Shown one piece after another: positions 1 to 7,604 of a DNA stretch of 21,351 nucleotides. Every line of letters begins with the position of its first letter. The first letter of the stretch is position 1. A program made the position numbers and the translations under genes. The stretch comes from a virus. The notes under the pieces were generated by a model that saw nothing but the letters and a program-made list of their open reading frames with translations, was not told where the DNA came from and ran no database searches. The stretch is taken from positions 1-21,351 of IMG/VR virus record IMGVR_UViG_3300050033_000350; one strand, given 5' to 3'.

Positions 1-14
1 TGGATAGTATCCAT
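1..14 (-). CDS. Start of a leftward gene cut by the window edge
   Basis: An ATG reads leftward from position 14 and only about five codons (M-D-T-I...) lie in the window. It is preceded on the minus strand by GGAAGG about ten bases upstream, a plausible ribosome binding site, and by the terminator hairpin of the previous leftward gene at 64-100. The product cannot be judged from five codons. The start is inferred from spacing and SD only. Confidence 0.35.
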
Positions 15-63
15 ATGACATACCTTCCATGTGATTTGTCAACTAAAAATTTATAACTCATCC

Positions 64-100
64 AGAAGATGATATCTCCGAAATGGAGATATCATCTTCT
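64..100 (-). terminator. 16-bp perfect hairpin ending the polymerase unit
   Basis: A 16-base arm (64-79) is followed by a 5-base loop (gaaat, 80-84) and a perfectly complementary arm (85-100). It lies 12 bases beyond the stop of the leftward ORF that ends at 112, and the minus strand after it is AT-rich (ATAAATTTTT). This fits an intrinsic terminator for the leftward polymerase unit, although the U-run is not immediately adjacent to the stem. Confidence 0.7.
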
Positions 101-111
101 ACGATGCTTTG

Positions 112-477
112 TCATCGCATACCAAGTATATTACAAATCAGTTCTGTGTGATCGGACTGATTTGTAATACGCCAATAATATCCAACAGATATCATACATG
201 ACCCAATTTTTAATGCCGTGATAATATCATGTTGAAATTGATATGCAAGCAACATTCCACAACTTGCAGAAAGAATGCTATTGATAATACCGTTGATAAT
301 TGATAAACTATTCTGAATTCGAAAGAGTATGGTATAATCACTATCTGGTAATATATATTCAAACTGAATGCCGGCATACTGTCGACTAATTAGATCACAA
401 TCCAGTACAACTATATAGTATTGAAAATACCAAATCAGGAGTTGAATGCACCATCTACGGAATCCGATAGCGAACAT
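112..477 (-). CDS. Small multi-span membrane protein, unknown
   Basis: This 121-residue ORF follows the DNA polymerase gene on the same strand and overlaps its 3' end by 43 bases. The ATG at 477 has an AAGGA element about nine bases upstream (inside the polymerase ORF), which supports translation from there. The protein has three hydrophobic stretches: roughly residues 10-27, 58-82 and 85-102. It looks like a small integral membrane protein. I see no family motif, and nothing ties it functionally to replication beyond co-transcription. A later non-ATG start cannot be excluded. The hairpin at 64-100 directly after its stop supports it as the last gene of the unit. Confidence 0.45.
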   Translation of the reverse strand: MFAIGFRRWCIQLLIWYFQYYIVVLDCDLISRQYAGIQFEYILPDSDYTILFRIQNSLSIINGIINSILSASCGMLLAYQFQHDIITALKIGSCMISVGYYWRITNQSDHTELICNILGMR

Positions 478-2594
478 CCAAATTCGTCCTTCGTGTAGAT
501 ATCGCTTAGTAGCGTTTGATCTTTGGCTGAAGTATATGCAATTCCTAAACTTCTCATGGTAACACTAAATGGAGTCGAATTGGAAAACACAATGCCACGA
601 ATATCAATTATCGGACGCAATATCACCGGTATTTGTTTCAGGGTCATTGGGATTACCAATCGCGTGATCGCACGTTTGTTTCCATCAAGAAATTCCACGA
701 GTCTCTCATATAATGATGAATCGAATGTGCGCACTCTAGCTAGATATCGTTCATCTCGAAGTACTTTACCGTCACTCAGCAGTGGAATAACATAACCTTT
801 ATTGGGGATAATAAATTCACCAAAGGTCGGTTTAAATACGGTATCCCAAAGTTTCCAATAATAATAATTGGAAATTGCCGGATCTTTATAGTCGTCTTCA
901 TTTTTAACAGGAGATGTAGTCAGAAAGGATCGTTCTCCGGCTTCGAGTGACCGAATGACTCGTTTTTCATGATCAAGGACTTTTTCTAAACAATCAGCAA
1001 CTTGTAGATGCCCGTTGGTGGTTACATTATCAAAAATCCAATTGACAAATGCTTTCCCGGCCTTGACAGTTTCTTGACACATCGTACTCGATCTGAATGA
1101 TAGACCTTTGATATCTTCCTTTGTCTTTGGTAGAACAAACCCTTCTTGTATTGTAGCCAATCCGGCATATTGTTTTGGAAGTGGGGTGCGTAACATTAGT
1201 GGATAATGAAACTCATTTTTCATCGAGATCCGACGAACATCTTCGCCTACTGATCCGATATTGGCACTAAGTCTGGCAAATACTTGTTCGAGCGTCATGA
1301 CAATCAAAAATACAACAAATCCATTAATGGCACTCGCTTCTGGAGTAAATGCAATTTTACCCAGATACCACTCAACCCATGACTGTGTCGAAAAGATCAC
1401 ACTATCTGTATCTGAAATAATGACAGCTTTACGAATCATGTGTGGATGAGACATTGCATCGGCCACATCACAATCGACCCGTAAAAAAGCAGCTATCAAT
1501 CGACCAATACTATCGAGTTTAGATTGCATATGACTACCGATAGCGATCAAATGACTAATACCAGGTAGTTTTTCAATGACGGCTTCTGATACCGATTTGC
1601 GATCAATGACATCAGCATTCAGTCCGGAAACCATTGCTAATAAATCGCTGTTGAATTTAAAGATGTCACCCAATGGAATTGTAGAATCGATGATAACATC
1701 CGTACGAAAAAACTCAGTTAAGAATGGACGAAAGATGTGGTCATTATGCATAATTAGCGTTTTTAAACAATAGGCATAAAATACAAAAGTTCGTTCATTC
1801 GTCGATAGTGATGTTAAAAATGATATCAGTGCACTACGCAGTTTTTCAGTGATACGTTGATAAAAACGAAGACTGTTAATGAAATGATCGGCAACTTCAA
1901 TAACACTTGGTGTTTTGATGGTATAATCGACAACAACTGAAGCTAGATCTTTAGGACAATGTCTTACCAATTGCATGCAGTAATTAATACAGTGATCTAG
2001 TGTTGGAAAGTAGAAATTCCCTTCTAACATCTTCTCTACATGAGAATAGGCACACATAATACTGTGTCTACCTACAGATGTTACTGCATTATAACCAGGT
2101 TTGTCATAAAGACAATTATGAGCAGAACCAAATGCTCCTGGAATAGAATTGTTTTCAATCTTAATTTGAGATTGAAGATAATTAGCTCGTTGTTCTAATC
2201 CAAGATCACCAGCAACAGCTGCAGCCAACATCTTCTTCTTTTGTACTTTACGAGCAACACCGTTGTCAAGAATTTTACGTTTAAGAAAACTTTCTTTAAC
2301 GGAAGGCGGCATGTATGTCACACCGGCCGGTGTTATGATATTTGCTCTTAATGTTTCGGTATAATTGAGCAAATCTGTTGTTTCGATATTGGCATTACCG
2401 TAAGATGGATAGTTGATCATCTTAAGGACAGGACGTTTTAGTGAACGAGCTATCTCAGAAGAAACGAATGATTGGATTGTTGAAGTTGGAACATTTGGAT
2501 GTTGTCTGCGTAAGAAGGCCATTGTGTTCTCGGTATAAGCCCGAATTATACCAATCGATTCCCGCTGGTGATCCGGAAACTTAAAGTATTCCAT
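435..2594 (-). CDS. Family B DNA polymerase, C-terminal part (fingers, palm motif C, thumb)
   Basis: The protein (719 residues from the ATG at 2594) carries the C-terminal signatures of family B replicative polymerases. These are, in order: a TPAGVTYM/KESFLKRK fingers region near residues 88-106; motif B of the form KxxxNSxxG at K145-G153 (KIENNSIPG, with proline where tyrosine is usual); a TSVGR segment near 172; motif C as DTDS at 395-398 with the catalytic aspartates; a KNEFHYP...LPKQYAG segment at about 459-478 equivalent to the KKRY region; and FRSSTMCQE near the thumb. No exonuclease domain and no motif A (DxxSLYPS) is present. The N-terminal half must therefore be encoded elsewhere, as in the split polymerases of phiKZ/EL-type phages. 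About 180 extra residues lie between motifs B and C. The ATG at 2594 has GGAA about seven bases upstream; an in-frame GTG at 2606 would add four residues. Confidence 0.85.
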   Translation of the reverse strand: MEYFKFPDHQRESIGIIRAYTENTMAFLRRQHPNVPTSTIQSFVSSEIARSLKRPVLKMINYPSYGNANIETTDLLNYTETLRANIITPAGVTYMPPSVKESFLKRKILDNGVARKVQKKKMLAAAVAGDLGLEQRANYLQSQIKIENNSIPGAFGSAHNCLYDKPGYNAVTSVGRHSIMCAYSHVEKMLEGNFYFPTLDHCINYCMQLVRHCPKDLASVVVDYTIKTPSVIEVADHFINSLRFYQRITEKLRSALISFLTSLSTNERTFVFYAYCLKTLIMHNDHIFRPFLTEFFRTDVIIDSTIPLGDIFKFNSDLLAMVSGLNADVIDRKSVSEAVIEKLPGISHLIAIGSHMQSKLDSIGRLIAAFLRVDCDVADAMSHPHMIRKAVIISDTDSVIFSTQSWVEWYLGKIAFTPEASAINGFVVFLIVMTLEQVFARLSANIGSVGEDVRRISMKNEFHYPLMLRTPLPKQYAGLATIQEGFVLPKTKEDIKGLSFRSSTMCQETVKAGKAFVNWIFDNVTTNGHLQVADCLEKVLDHEKRVIRSLEAGERSFLTTSPVKNEDDYKDPAISNYYYWKLWDTVFKPTFGEFIIPNKGYVIPLLSDGKVLRDERYLARVRTFDSSLYERLVEFLDGNKRAITRLVIPMTLKQIPVILRPIIDIRGIVFSNSTPFSVTMRSLGIAYTSAKDQTLLSDIYTKDEFGCSLSDSVDGAFNS

Positions 2595-2764
2595 GAGCAT
2601 TTCCACTTAAGTTCGTTTATTCTGTTCTATTGAATGGCTGTGTCGAGTATTGAATAACCACGATCTACTCAGATCGTGGTTGAATATATGTAATTTTGAA
2701 TATGGTATGACCATTGCATGAGGCAAACCTCTTTTAACCACACATACATTTAGGAAATTATTTC
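2595..2764. promoter_or_regulatory. Divergent control region between polymerase and rightward unit
   Basis: The two transcription units start outward from this 170-base gap, so it should hold promoters for both. It contains four copies of TTGAAT on the plus strand (starting at 2630, 2650, 2680 and 2696) and the 11-bp hairpin at 2656-2681. The first two copies sit in an 8-base repeat (tattgaat) exactly 20 bases apart. There is also a small GAGG-caaa-CCTC hairpin followed by four T just before the rightward gene. No clear sigma70 promoter with a good -35 and -10 pair was found, which would be expected if the phage uses its own RNA polymerase (inference). Confidence 0.45.
2656..2681. repeat. 11-bp perfect hairpin inside the divergent region
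   Basis: The arms aaccacgatct (2656-2666) and agatcgtggtt (2671-2681) pair perfectly around a 4-base loop. Because the flanking genes diverge, it cannot terminate either of them. It may be an operator, a 5' UTR structure of either transcript, or a terminator for an unseen small transcript. Confidence 0.6.
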
Positions 2765-3052
2765 ATGTCCGATGACACGAAACAAGAATTGGCTGATTAT
2801 CAGAAAGAGTTATATGCTGCAAAGCAAAAACTTATTGATCAGCGCAATCCACATGACGGAGCGCGCCCACATACCTCACAAGATGAGGTTTTGATTATTG
2901 CTATTGATGGTCTGTTGATGAGACTTGATAATACTAATCCAAGTGAAATTACCTTGACTGTTCTTGTTGAACTTGTTGATAATATTCAAGAAGTATTAAA
3001 ATCAACAGAACATTTTCTGCAACACAAGCCGCAATCCATTAGAGCTCAATAG
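2765..3052 (+). CDS. Small unknown protein, first gene of rightward unit
   Basis: This 95-residue soluble, mostly helical and charged protein starts at an ATG with AGGA eight bases upstream. It begins MSDDTKQELADYQKELYAA and has predicted amphipathic helices throughout, with no cysteines, no membrane segment and no recognised motif. It heads the rightward unit that leads into the hub-like frameshift gene and the chaperonin, about 60 bases upstream of the next gene. By position it could be a small virion or assembly factor, but this is only inference. The neighbouring genes 3113 and 3917 also begin with MSD, a short shared start that carries little weight. Confidence 0.75.
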   Translation: MSDDTKQELADYQKELYAAKQKLIDQRNPHDGARPHTSQDEVLIIAIDGLLMRLDNTNPSEITLTVLVELVDNIQEVLKSTEHFLQHKPQSIRAQ

Positions 3053-3112
3053 ATCTTTGATTGGATTATCAGAAGCCGACATTCTACAATAATAACATAA
3101 AGGATATTGATA

Positions 3113-3910
3113 ATGTCAGATTTTGATGGTAAAGCCCTTGAAAACTATTGTAAAGATAAATTGTATCGTCCGTTTTTAAGAAAGATGCAATATTTATATT
3201 TCAATCCTGAGTATAAAGAAAATATCTTGGTTTTTAGTAATACTGAAGATATTGATTTTAAATATTGTGAATCGTTACAGACAACCGGTCTTGTTAAGAT
3301 TATTAATAGACAACACCTTGCTATGTTTTATAACTGGTTTGATCGCTGTGGAATAACCCGAGCAATTCCAATGTTGATATACTTTGGAACTTTCATGACT
3401 TTATTAAGTAAAGTATCGTGGGGGACACCTACCTATACGATCAAACGGACTTCCGATGGGTGCGTATTTTTTTCCATTAAAGAGTCCATTGATATATTAA
3501 TTGCCCGACCTTGTGATACACATTTTACTTTAACTAAATTACAAAGCTATGTTGAAAAATATAGTGATGTCTTTTTTACTCCCAAACAACCAAGTTATCA
3601 ATTGCAGATTCCAGAAACATCAACTCCCAATAAGATGCAAAGAGTACCACTTTCTTGTGAAGAACTTAGGGCTAGAGGATTTTTAAATACAACATGTCGT
3701 GACATCAATCTTCTTCTCCTTCCAGGACAAGATGTGTTGTTGATTAAATCCTTATTGCAAAAAAATATACCCTTTGAAAGTGGAGTTCGTATCTGGTCAG
3801 ATACCAGTCTGAAATGTCTGAATTATGGTGGATATTATACAGATGCTGACATCTCACTCTGTGTTGTTCGCGATAATGTCTTTTTATTTCCCAAAACAAA
3901 ACCGGAGTAA
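3113..3910 (+). CDS. Unknown protein in the rightward virion unit
   Basis: The protein has 265 residues when started at the ATG at 3113, which is preceded by AAAGGA with a good eight-base spacing. An in-frame TTG at 3107 lies too close to that SD. The sequence is a mixed alpha/beta soluble protein with many aromatics and one hydrophobic stretch near residues 84-99 (IPMLIYFGTFMTLLSK), which could be a buried helix rather than a membrane span. No motif was recognised. It is followed six bases later by the GTG of the hub-like gene, so translation is probably coupled. A tail or baseplate role is suggested by context only. Confidence 0.75.
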   Translation: MSDFDGKALENYCKDKLYRPFLRKMQYLYFNPEYKENILVFSNTEDIDFKYCESLQTTGLVKIINRQHLAMFYNWFDRCGITRAIPMLIYFGTFMTLLSKVSWGTPTYTIKRTSDGCVFFSIKESIDILIARPCDTHFTLTKLQSYVEKYSDVFFTPKQPSYQLQIPETSTPNKMQRVPLSCEELRARGFLNTTCRDINLLLLPGQDVLLIKSLLQKNIPFESGVRIWSDTSLKCLNYGGYYTDADISLCVVRDNVFLFPKTKPE

Positions 3911-3916
3911 AATATT

Positions 3917-5341
3917 GTGTCTGACGATAGCATTCCAGTAACAGATATCGAAGCCGCTCATGTTGTCATCGAAGATGAAGATGTTGAACATGAAGAATCT
4001 GAAGATGCCATTCAAACAGCAGACAATCCTGTTGTTATGAAAAAGATGAGGGTATTTCTAGAATCACTCAATGTTGAGGAATTAGAAATTCTACTTGAGG
4101 CGCGAAAGAAATCATTAGGAGAAGTTGCTTACGCCATTACAGCAGGAACTGAGGGGAGCTATGATGCGATATTATCCGAACTCAGCGTTGCTCACAGTGT
4201 CGACGCCGATCGCAGTCGGGCAGCCATCGGAGAAATCAAAAATACTGAATTGTTCAAGAACCGATTGGTTGTTGATGGAAAGACAATTCTTGGCACTCCA
4301 AAACTCAACCGTGCGTCTGGAAATGGAGCAGTACTGGTTGGTGCGGATGCTCTGGCTGCTTTCGCAATTCGCGATGGGTGGTTAAAGCGTGTCGTCCTCT
4401 ATAACAGCGGATTTTCTATTGATATCATCGCACCATCTTTGTTGGCACTAAATACTTTTTTCAACAAGGCCTATGATGCGACAAATTCATATGGTAGACA
4501 GTACGGCGGATTGTTCTTTTATTTTCATGATCTGATGATCAAAGAAGCCATTGTCGAATTGGTACTTCCCTTGATTATCAATTCTACTCTACGTGATGCC
4601 AATCGCCACAATACTTTGATTCGCAATATCAAACTTGTCGATCTCAAACTGATTCTCAATGCCATCGGCGCATTGATGTTTCCCGATGGGTTTGCCTTCA
4701 CTCATGTTTGTTCTAATCCAGATGGGACATGTAATCACTTCGAAGAAGTTTTGATTGATATTAACAAACTTGCTTTCTATGATTTCAACAAGATGTCGAC
4801 TGACTGCAGACAACATATGGCTCGGAAGTCTGATATCACGCAAGAATTGTTGGCAACGTATCAACATAATCTTGGTTTTGATGGAACTGAGATTCGTTAC
4901 TTGCAGTACGGATTTACTATGCAACAACCGAGTTTGTCAGACCATCTCGATTACGGTCGCCGTTACAATGGTGAATTGTTAAGTACTGTATTTGTTGATA
5001 AGCCAGATGTTGTTTCTCGGGCTGTGCTATATTCATACTATCAAATCTATACACCATTTATTACAAAACTTACACTCTATAATGCAGATGGTAGTGTTGA
5101 TATTATTACAGAAGATCGTGATGTCATCACTCACATGTTGTTGCGGTTGCAGATAGAGGATACTGAAGGTACGCTGATTAAAGAATTTGATGCCTTTGTT
5201 GCTAAGTCAGAAATCAGTTATATTTGCTATCCTGCAGTTGCATGCCCGTCTTGCAAATACGTACCAAGGAGTGGCTATTATACGGTCGATCCGATTCTGA
5301 CTTTTTTTATGCTATCACTAACGAAATTAAACCTGAATTAA
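3917..5341 (+). CDS. Baseplate-hub/tail-chaperone-like protein with Cys zinc motifs (zero-frame product)
   Basis: This 474-residue protein starts at a GTG with GGAG nine bases upstream. It begins with a very acidic segment (residues 1-35), then a helical region, and ends in a likely zinc-binding domain. That domain contains FTHVCSNPDGTCNH (about residues 257-270) and YICYPAVACPSC near 435-446, four or more cysteines plus histidine, arranged like the Cys-rich part of T4 gp26-type baseplate hub/assembly proteins. This resemblance is from memory and is tentative. A run of seven T at 5302-5308, ten codons before the stop, allows a -1 shift into a 133-codon extension in a frame that has no convincing start of its own. 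Normal termination adds only a short tail (MLSLTKLNLN). Confidence 0.8.
   Translation: MSDDSIPVTDIEAAHVVIEDEDVEHEESEDAIQTADNPVVMKKMRVFLESLNVEELEILLEARKKSLGEVAYAITAGTEGSYDAILSELSVAHSVDADRSRAAIGEIKNTELFKNRLVVDGKTILGTPKLNRASGNGAVLVGADALAAFAIRDGWLKRVVLYNSGFSIDIIAPSLLALNTFFNKAYDATNSYGRQYGGLFFYFHDLMIKEAIVELVLPLIINSTLRDANRHNTLIRNIKLVDLKLILNAIGALMFPDGFAFTHVCSNPDGTCNHFEEVLIDINKLAFYDFNKMSTDCRQHMARKSDITQELLATYQHNLGFDGTEIRYLQYGFTMQQPSLSDHLDYGRRYNGELLSTVFVDKPDVVSRAVLYSYYQIYTPFITKLTLYNADGSVDIITEDRDVITHMLLRLQIEDTEGTLIKEFDAFVAKSEISYICYPAVACPSCKYVPRSGYYTVDPILTFFMLSLTKLNLN
5302..5308 (+). other. Probable programmed -1 ribosomal frameshift site (T TTT TTT)
   Basis: The seven T are read ACT-TTT-TTT-ATG in the zero frame, which is a perfect X-XXY-YYZ slippery heptamer (T-TTT-TTT). 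After a -1 slip the message reads TTT-TTT-TAT-GCT and stays open for 133 codons to 5709. The zero-frame stop lies 31 bases downstream. An SD-like AAGGAG sits at 5266-5271, about 30 bases upstream, which is farther than the spacing known to stimulate slippage. I see no strong downstream stem-loop. A homopolymer sequencing error (one T missing) would give the same picture. Confidence 0.6.
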
Positions 5342-5709
5342 TTACAGAAGACAAATTTAGAGATTACATCGCTAGATTTCGTTTACTCCAGGATAAAATT
5401 CTAACCAAAATCGACAACGGTCGAGATCGATATTCTGCAATTATTGCTTTCAATGAAGCATTTTATAAACTTCGTACTGACACACCATCTATGCTAAGTG
5501 CGGTTGCATATGTTCCACGACTAGGTCGCAATAATGTTTCAAATGAAGCTAATTCATTAGCAAAAATTGTTATACAATATTTAGTTTCCACTAACTGGGT
5601 ACAGTTGTATGGTCTTTCGTATGAAGCCACGATGAAACTTACTTATGCAGAATGGATACGAATGCAAACAGCCCTCAATACGCTACCGCCGCCAGAACCA
5701 TCAGAATAA
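5308..5709 (+). CDS. -1 frame extension of the hub/tail-chaperone-like protein
   Basis: These 133 codons continue the 3917 gene after a -1 shift, giving a fused product of about 597 residues. The frame is open upstream to about 5224, but the only in-frame starts there (TTG 5224, ATG 5242, TTG 5254) lack an SD. After the slip site no start codon occurs until an ATG deep inside, near 5491. The encoded sequence looks genuine: a helical segment (ITEDKFRDYIARFRLLQDKI), a central region, and a C-terminus containing LYGLSYEATMKLTYAEWIRM and ending in PPPEPSE. Frameshift-extended proteins of this kind are established for phage tail assembly chaperones; assignment here is inference. It ends 19 bases before the chaperonin start. 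Confidence 0.6.
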   Translation, partial: YAITNEIKPELITEDKFRDYIARFRLLQDKILTKIDNGRDRYSAIIAFNEAFYKLRTDTPSMLSAVAYVPRLGRNNVSNEANSLAKIVIQYLVSTNWVQLYGLSYEATMKLTYAEWIRMQTALNTLPPPEPSE

Positions 5710-5728
5710 TCAAAGGTTAGTGTTAAAC

Positions 5729-7567
5729 ATGTTAGATGGATATCAGACAATCACAGGCAATCACAACGTGACCAATACATTGAGTGGTAGTGCATTTTAC
5801 ACTCATGTTATTGACACTTGTCAGCAGATCCGCAATATCTTGGTTGATCATTGTGGTCCACATGCAACAGATGCATTGATCATCAAAGACAATGATGGTA
5901 GAAATCTAAAAGATCCCACTTATGCCATTTTCACTAAAGATGGTATTAACATTATCCAATCTATAGAATTTGTGAGTCCTATTCAGAAACATATTCAAAA
6001 CTTAGTTGTCTATGTTGGTAGTCGGGTTGATGCCAAAAGTCATGATGGTACCACAACAGCAATGTTGTTTTTTGTTTCTCTCGTTATACACTATTTCACC
6101 CAACTCAACAAAGATTTAATTGAAGGGAAATTATCCAATTATCGACAATTGCGAAAAGAACTATTGTCAACATTTCATACTTTGACAGACGGCTTAGAAA
6201 AATCCGTAGTGACTGTCGATAGTTTTGCTGCTGATAAATCAATCTCTCGAAAAGAAGCTATTCGTTATGTCGCCTATCATCAGGCGATGTTGTCCAGTAA
6301 GGGCGATACCGAACTTGCGGATGCCATCGTCGAAGTTGTTGAGACACTACCAACTGAATTGTATGGATTGTTTTCAGTTTCCCAATCAAAAATTGAAACA
6401 GATCAGAGATTTACGGTAACGCGAGATGACTTCGATTTTGTCATGTCGGTCATTACAAATCTCGACGATATGAATCATCGGATGAATACCGAATATCTAG
6501 CTGAGTCTTGTGATTTGATTGTCTCGGAAGACGATCTCGTTCGTGGTAATCCTGCACTCAAATTGATCGAACAACAGATCAATGTTCCGACACGCACTTG
6601 TGATCTTGTCATTATAACCAAGTCAATGGATGCCACACTTCAAGGCATAATTGCTGCTTATAATCAAGCCAATCAATATAAGATCATTGTATTTCCATTC
6701 AGCACCCACAAGCCGTATAGTAGTCGGGTTACCATGCTGAGTGCTATTTCTGCAGTAGCAAGTGTCTATCCATTGCGCGAACATGTCATTGACAATTCGC
6801 TTCCCTATCTTATTCGCAATGCCAAAGTGCATTATAAAAATAGACGTCTCTTTGTCAGTAACATCTATACCAAAGACGATACTGCCTATCATCCATCATT
6901 CACAGATCCGACTCGATTTGAACCTTATACTCTTATGGTAACTTCTATTCGTGAAGAGCTTGAAGGATTTACATCCGGACGTCGTCGTGTTGAAACTGCA
7001 GCAGATGAAGCTATGTATACCGACTATGTTGAAATCTATCGACGGATGATCAGTTCAGACATTCGCAATCTACAGATCTCCGGTATGCGCCATGATACAC
7101 TGGCAGATCGAGATGTGTTACAAGATGCTTTTGGAGCGGTACTCTCTTCTCTGGAAAATGGATTTGTGTTTGATGGTTATCTCAAACTCTATCTCACACT
7201 CCATAAAACAGAACGTCCTACCAAATCGATCGTCGAAGTTAAGAATATTGTCGTCGATATTCTTAAGAGTGTTCATAAGCGAGATGTCGCGTCTAATGAT
7301 TCAACAACGTTTACCGAACGACTTCAATCGACTCTTTCTGCAGAATGGCATCCTGACGACTTGATCTATCTCTATTATCCAGTCGACAATTCTCCGACAA
7401 TTTATCTAGATGAATTCCAAGAAGTTGGATATGACGAATCACCGACAGTTACCCCCGTCCTTCAACCAGCAGATAGTTATCGTGAATTGTTTACACGCGT
7501 TGAAGATCTGTTACCAAAATTACTGAACACAAGTCGTGCTATCATTCCAAATACAGTCAATACCTGA
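5729..7567 (+). CDS. Phage-encoded GroEL-like group I chaperonin
   Basis: The protein (612 residues from the ATG at 5729; AAAGG lies about 12 bases upstream) is a divergent chaperonin that should form a ring folding other proteins with ATP. Conserved nucleotide-site elements are visible: GP at 43-44, TKDG at 69-72, and HDGTTTA, whose D106 matches GroEL D87. QDAFG carries D466, matching the catalytic GroEL D398, followed by ENGFVFDG, where the GGG segment is reduced to one glycine. An apical-domain stretch (CDLVIITKSMDATLQGII...) lies near 291-345. The residue equivalent to GroEL D495 appears to be Q579 (VLQP). No GGM tail and no GroES gene are seen. Phage chaperonins are established in EL, OBP and AR9. 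The ORF is open upstream to 5645, but the 5729 start avoids overlap with the frameshift extension; a GTG at 5720 is an alternative. Neighbouring tail genes suggest virion clients (inference). Confidence 0.9.
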   Translation: MLDGYQTITGNHNVTNTLSGSAFYTHVIDTCQQIRNILVDHCGPHATDALIIKDNDGRNLKDPTYAIFTKDGINIIQSIEFVSPIQKHIQNLVVYVGSRVDAKSHDGTTTAMLFFVSLVIHYFTQLNKDLIEGKLSNYRQLRKELLSTFHTLTDGLEKSVVTVDSFAADKSISRKEAIRYVAYHQAMLSSKGDTELADAIVEVVETLPTELYGLFSVSQSKIETDQRFTVTRDDFDFVMSVITNLDDMNHRMNTEYLAESCDLIVSEDDLVRGNPALKLIEQQINVPTRTCDLVIITKSMDATLQGIIAAYNQANQYKIIVFPFSTHKPYSSRVTMLSAISAVASVYPLREHVIDNSLPYLIRNAKVHYKNRRLFVSNIYTKDDTAYHPSFTDPTRFEPYTLMVTSIREELEGFTSGRRRVETAADEAMYTDYVEIYRRMISSDIRNLQISGMRHDTLADRDVLQDAFGAVLSSLENGFVFDGYLKLYLTLHKTERPTKSIVEVKNIVVDILKSVHKRDVASNDSTTFTERLQSTLSAEWHPDDLIYLYYPVDNSPTIYLDEFQEVGYDESPTVTPVLQPADSYRELFTRVEDLLPKLLNTSRAIIPNTVNT

Positions 7568-7604
7568 TTGTCCATCATATGGGCACATTACATAGGGAAC
7601 CATT

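Noticed and set aside
523-795. Rightward open frames inside the polymerase gene (here and near 1261 and 1576)
   Set aside because: They lie antisense to conserved polymerase motifs, with no SD and no protein-like pattern; treated as shadows.
5224-5709. A separate 161-codon gene starting at TTG 5224 or ATG 5242
   Set aside because: No SD precedes these starts, the first 78 bases lie inside the Cys-rich coding end of the 3917 gene, and the seven-T slip site explains the frame without any new start.
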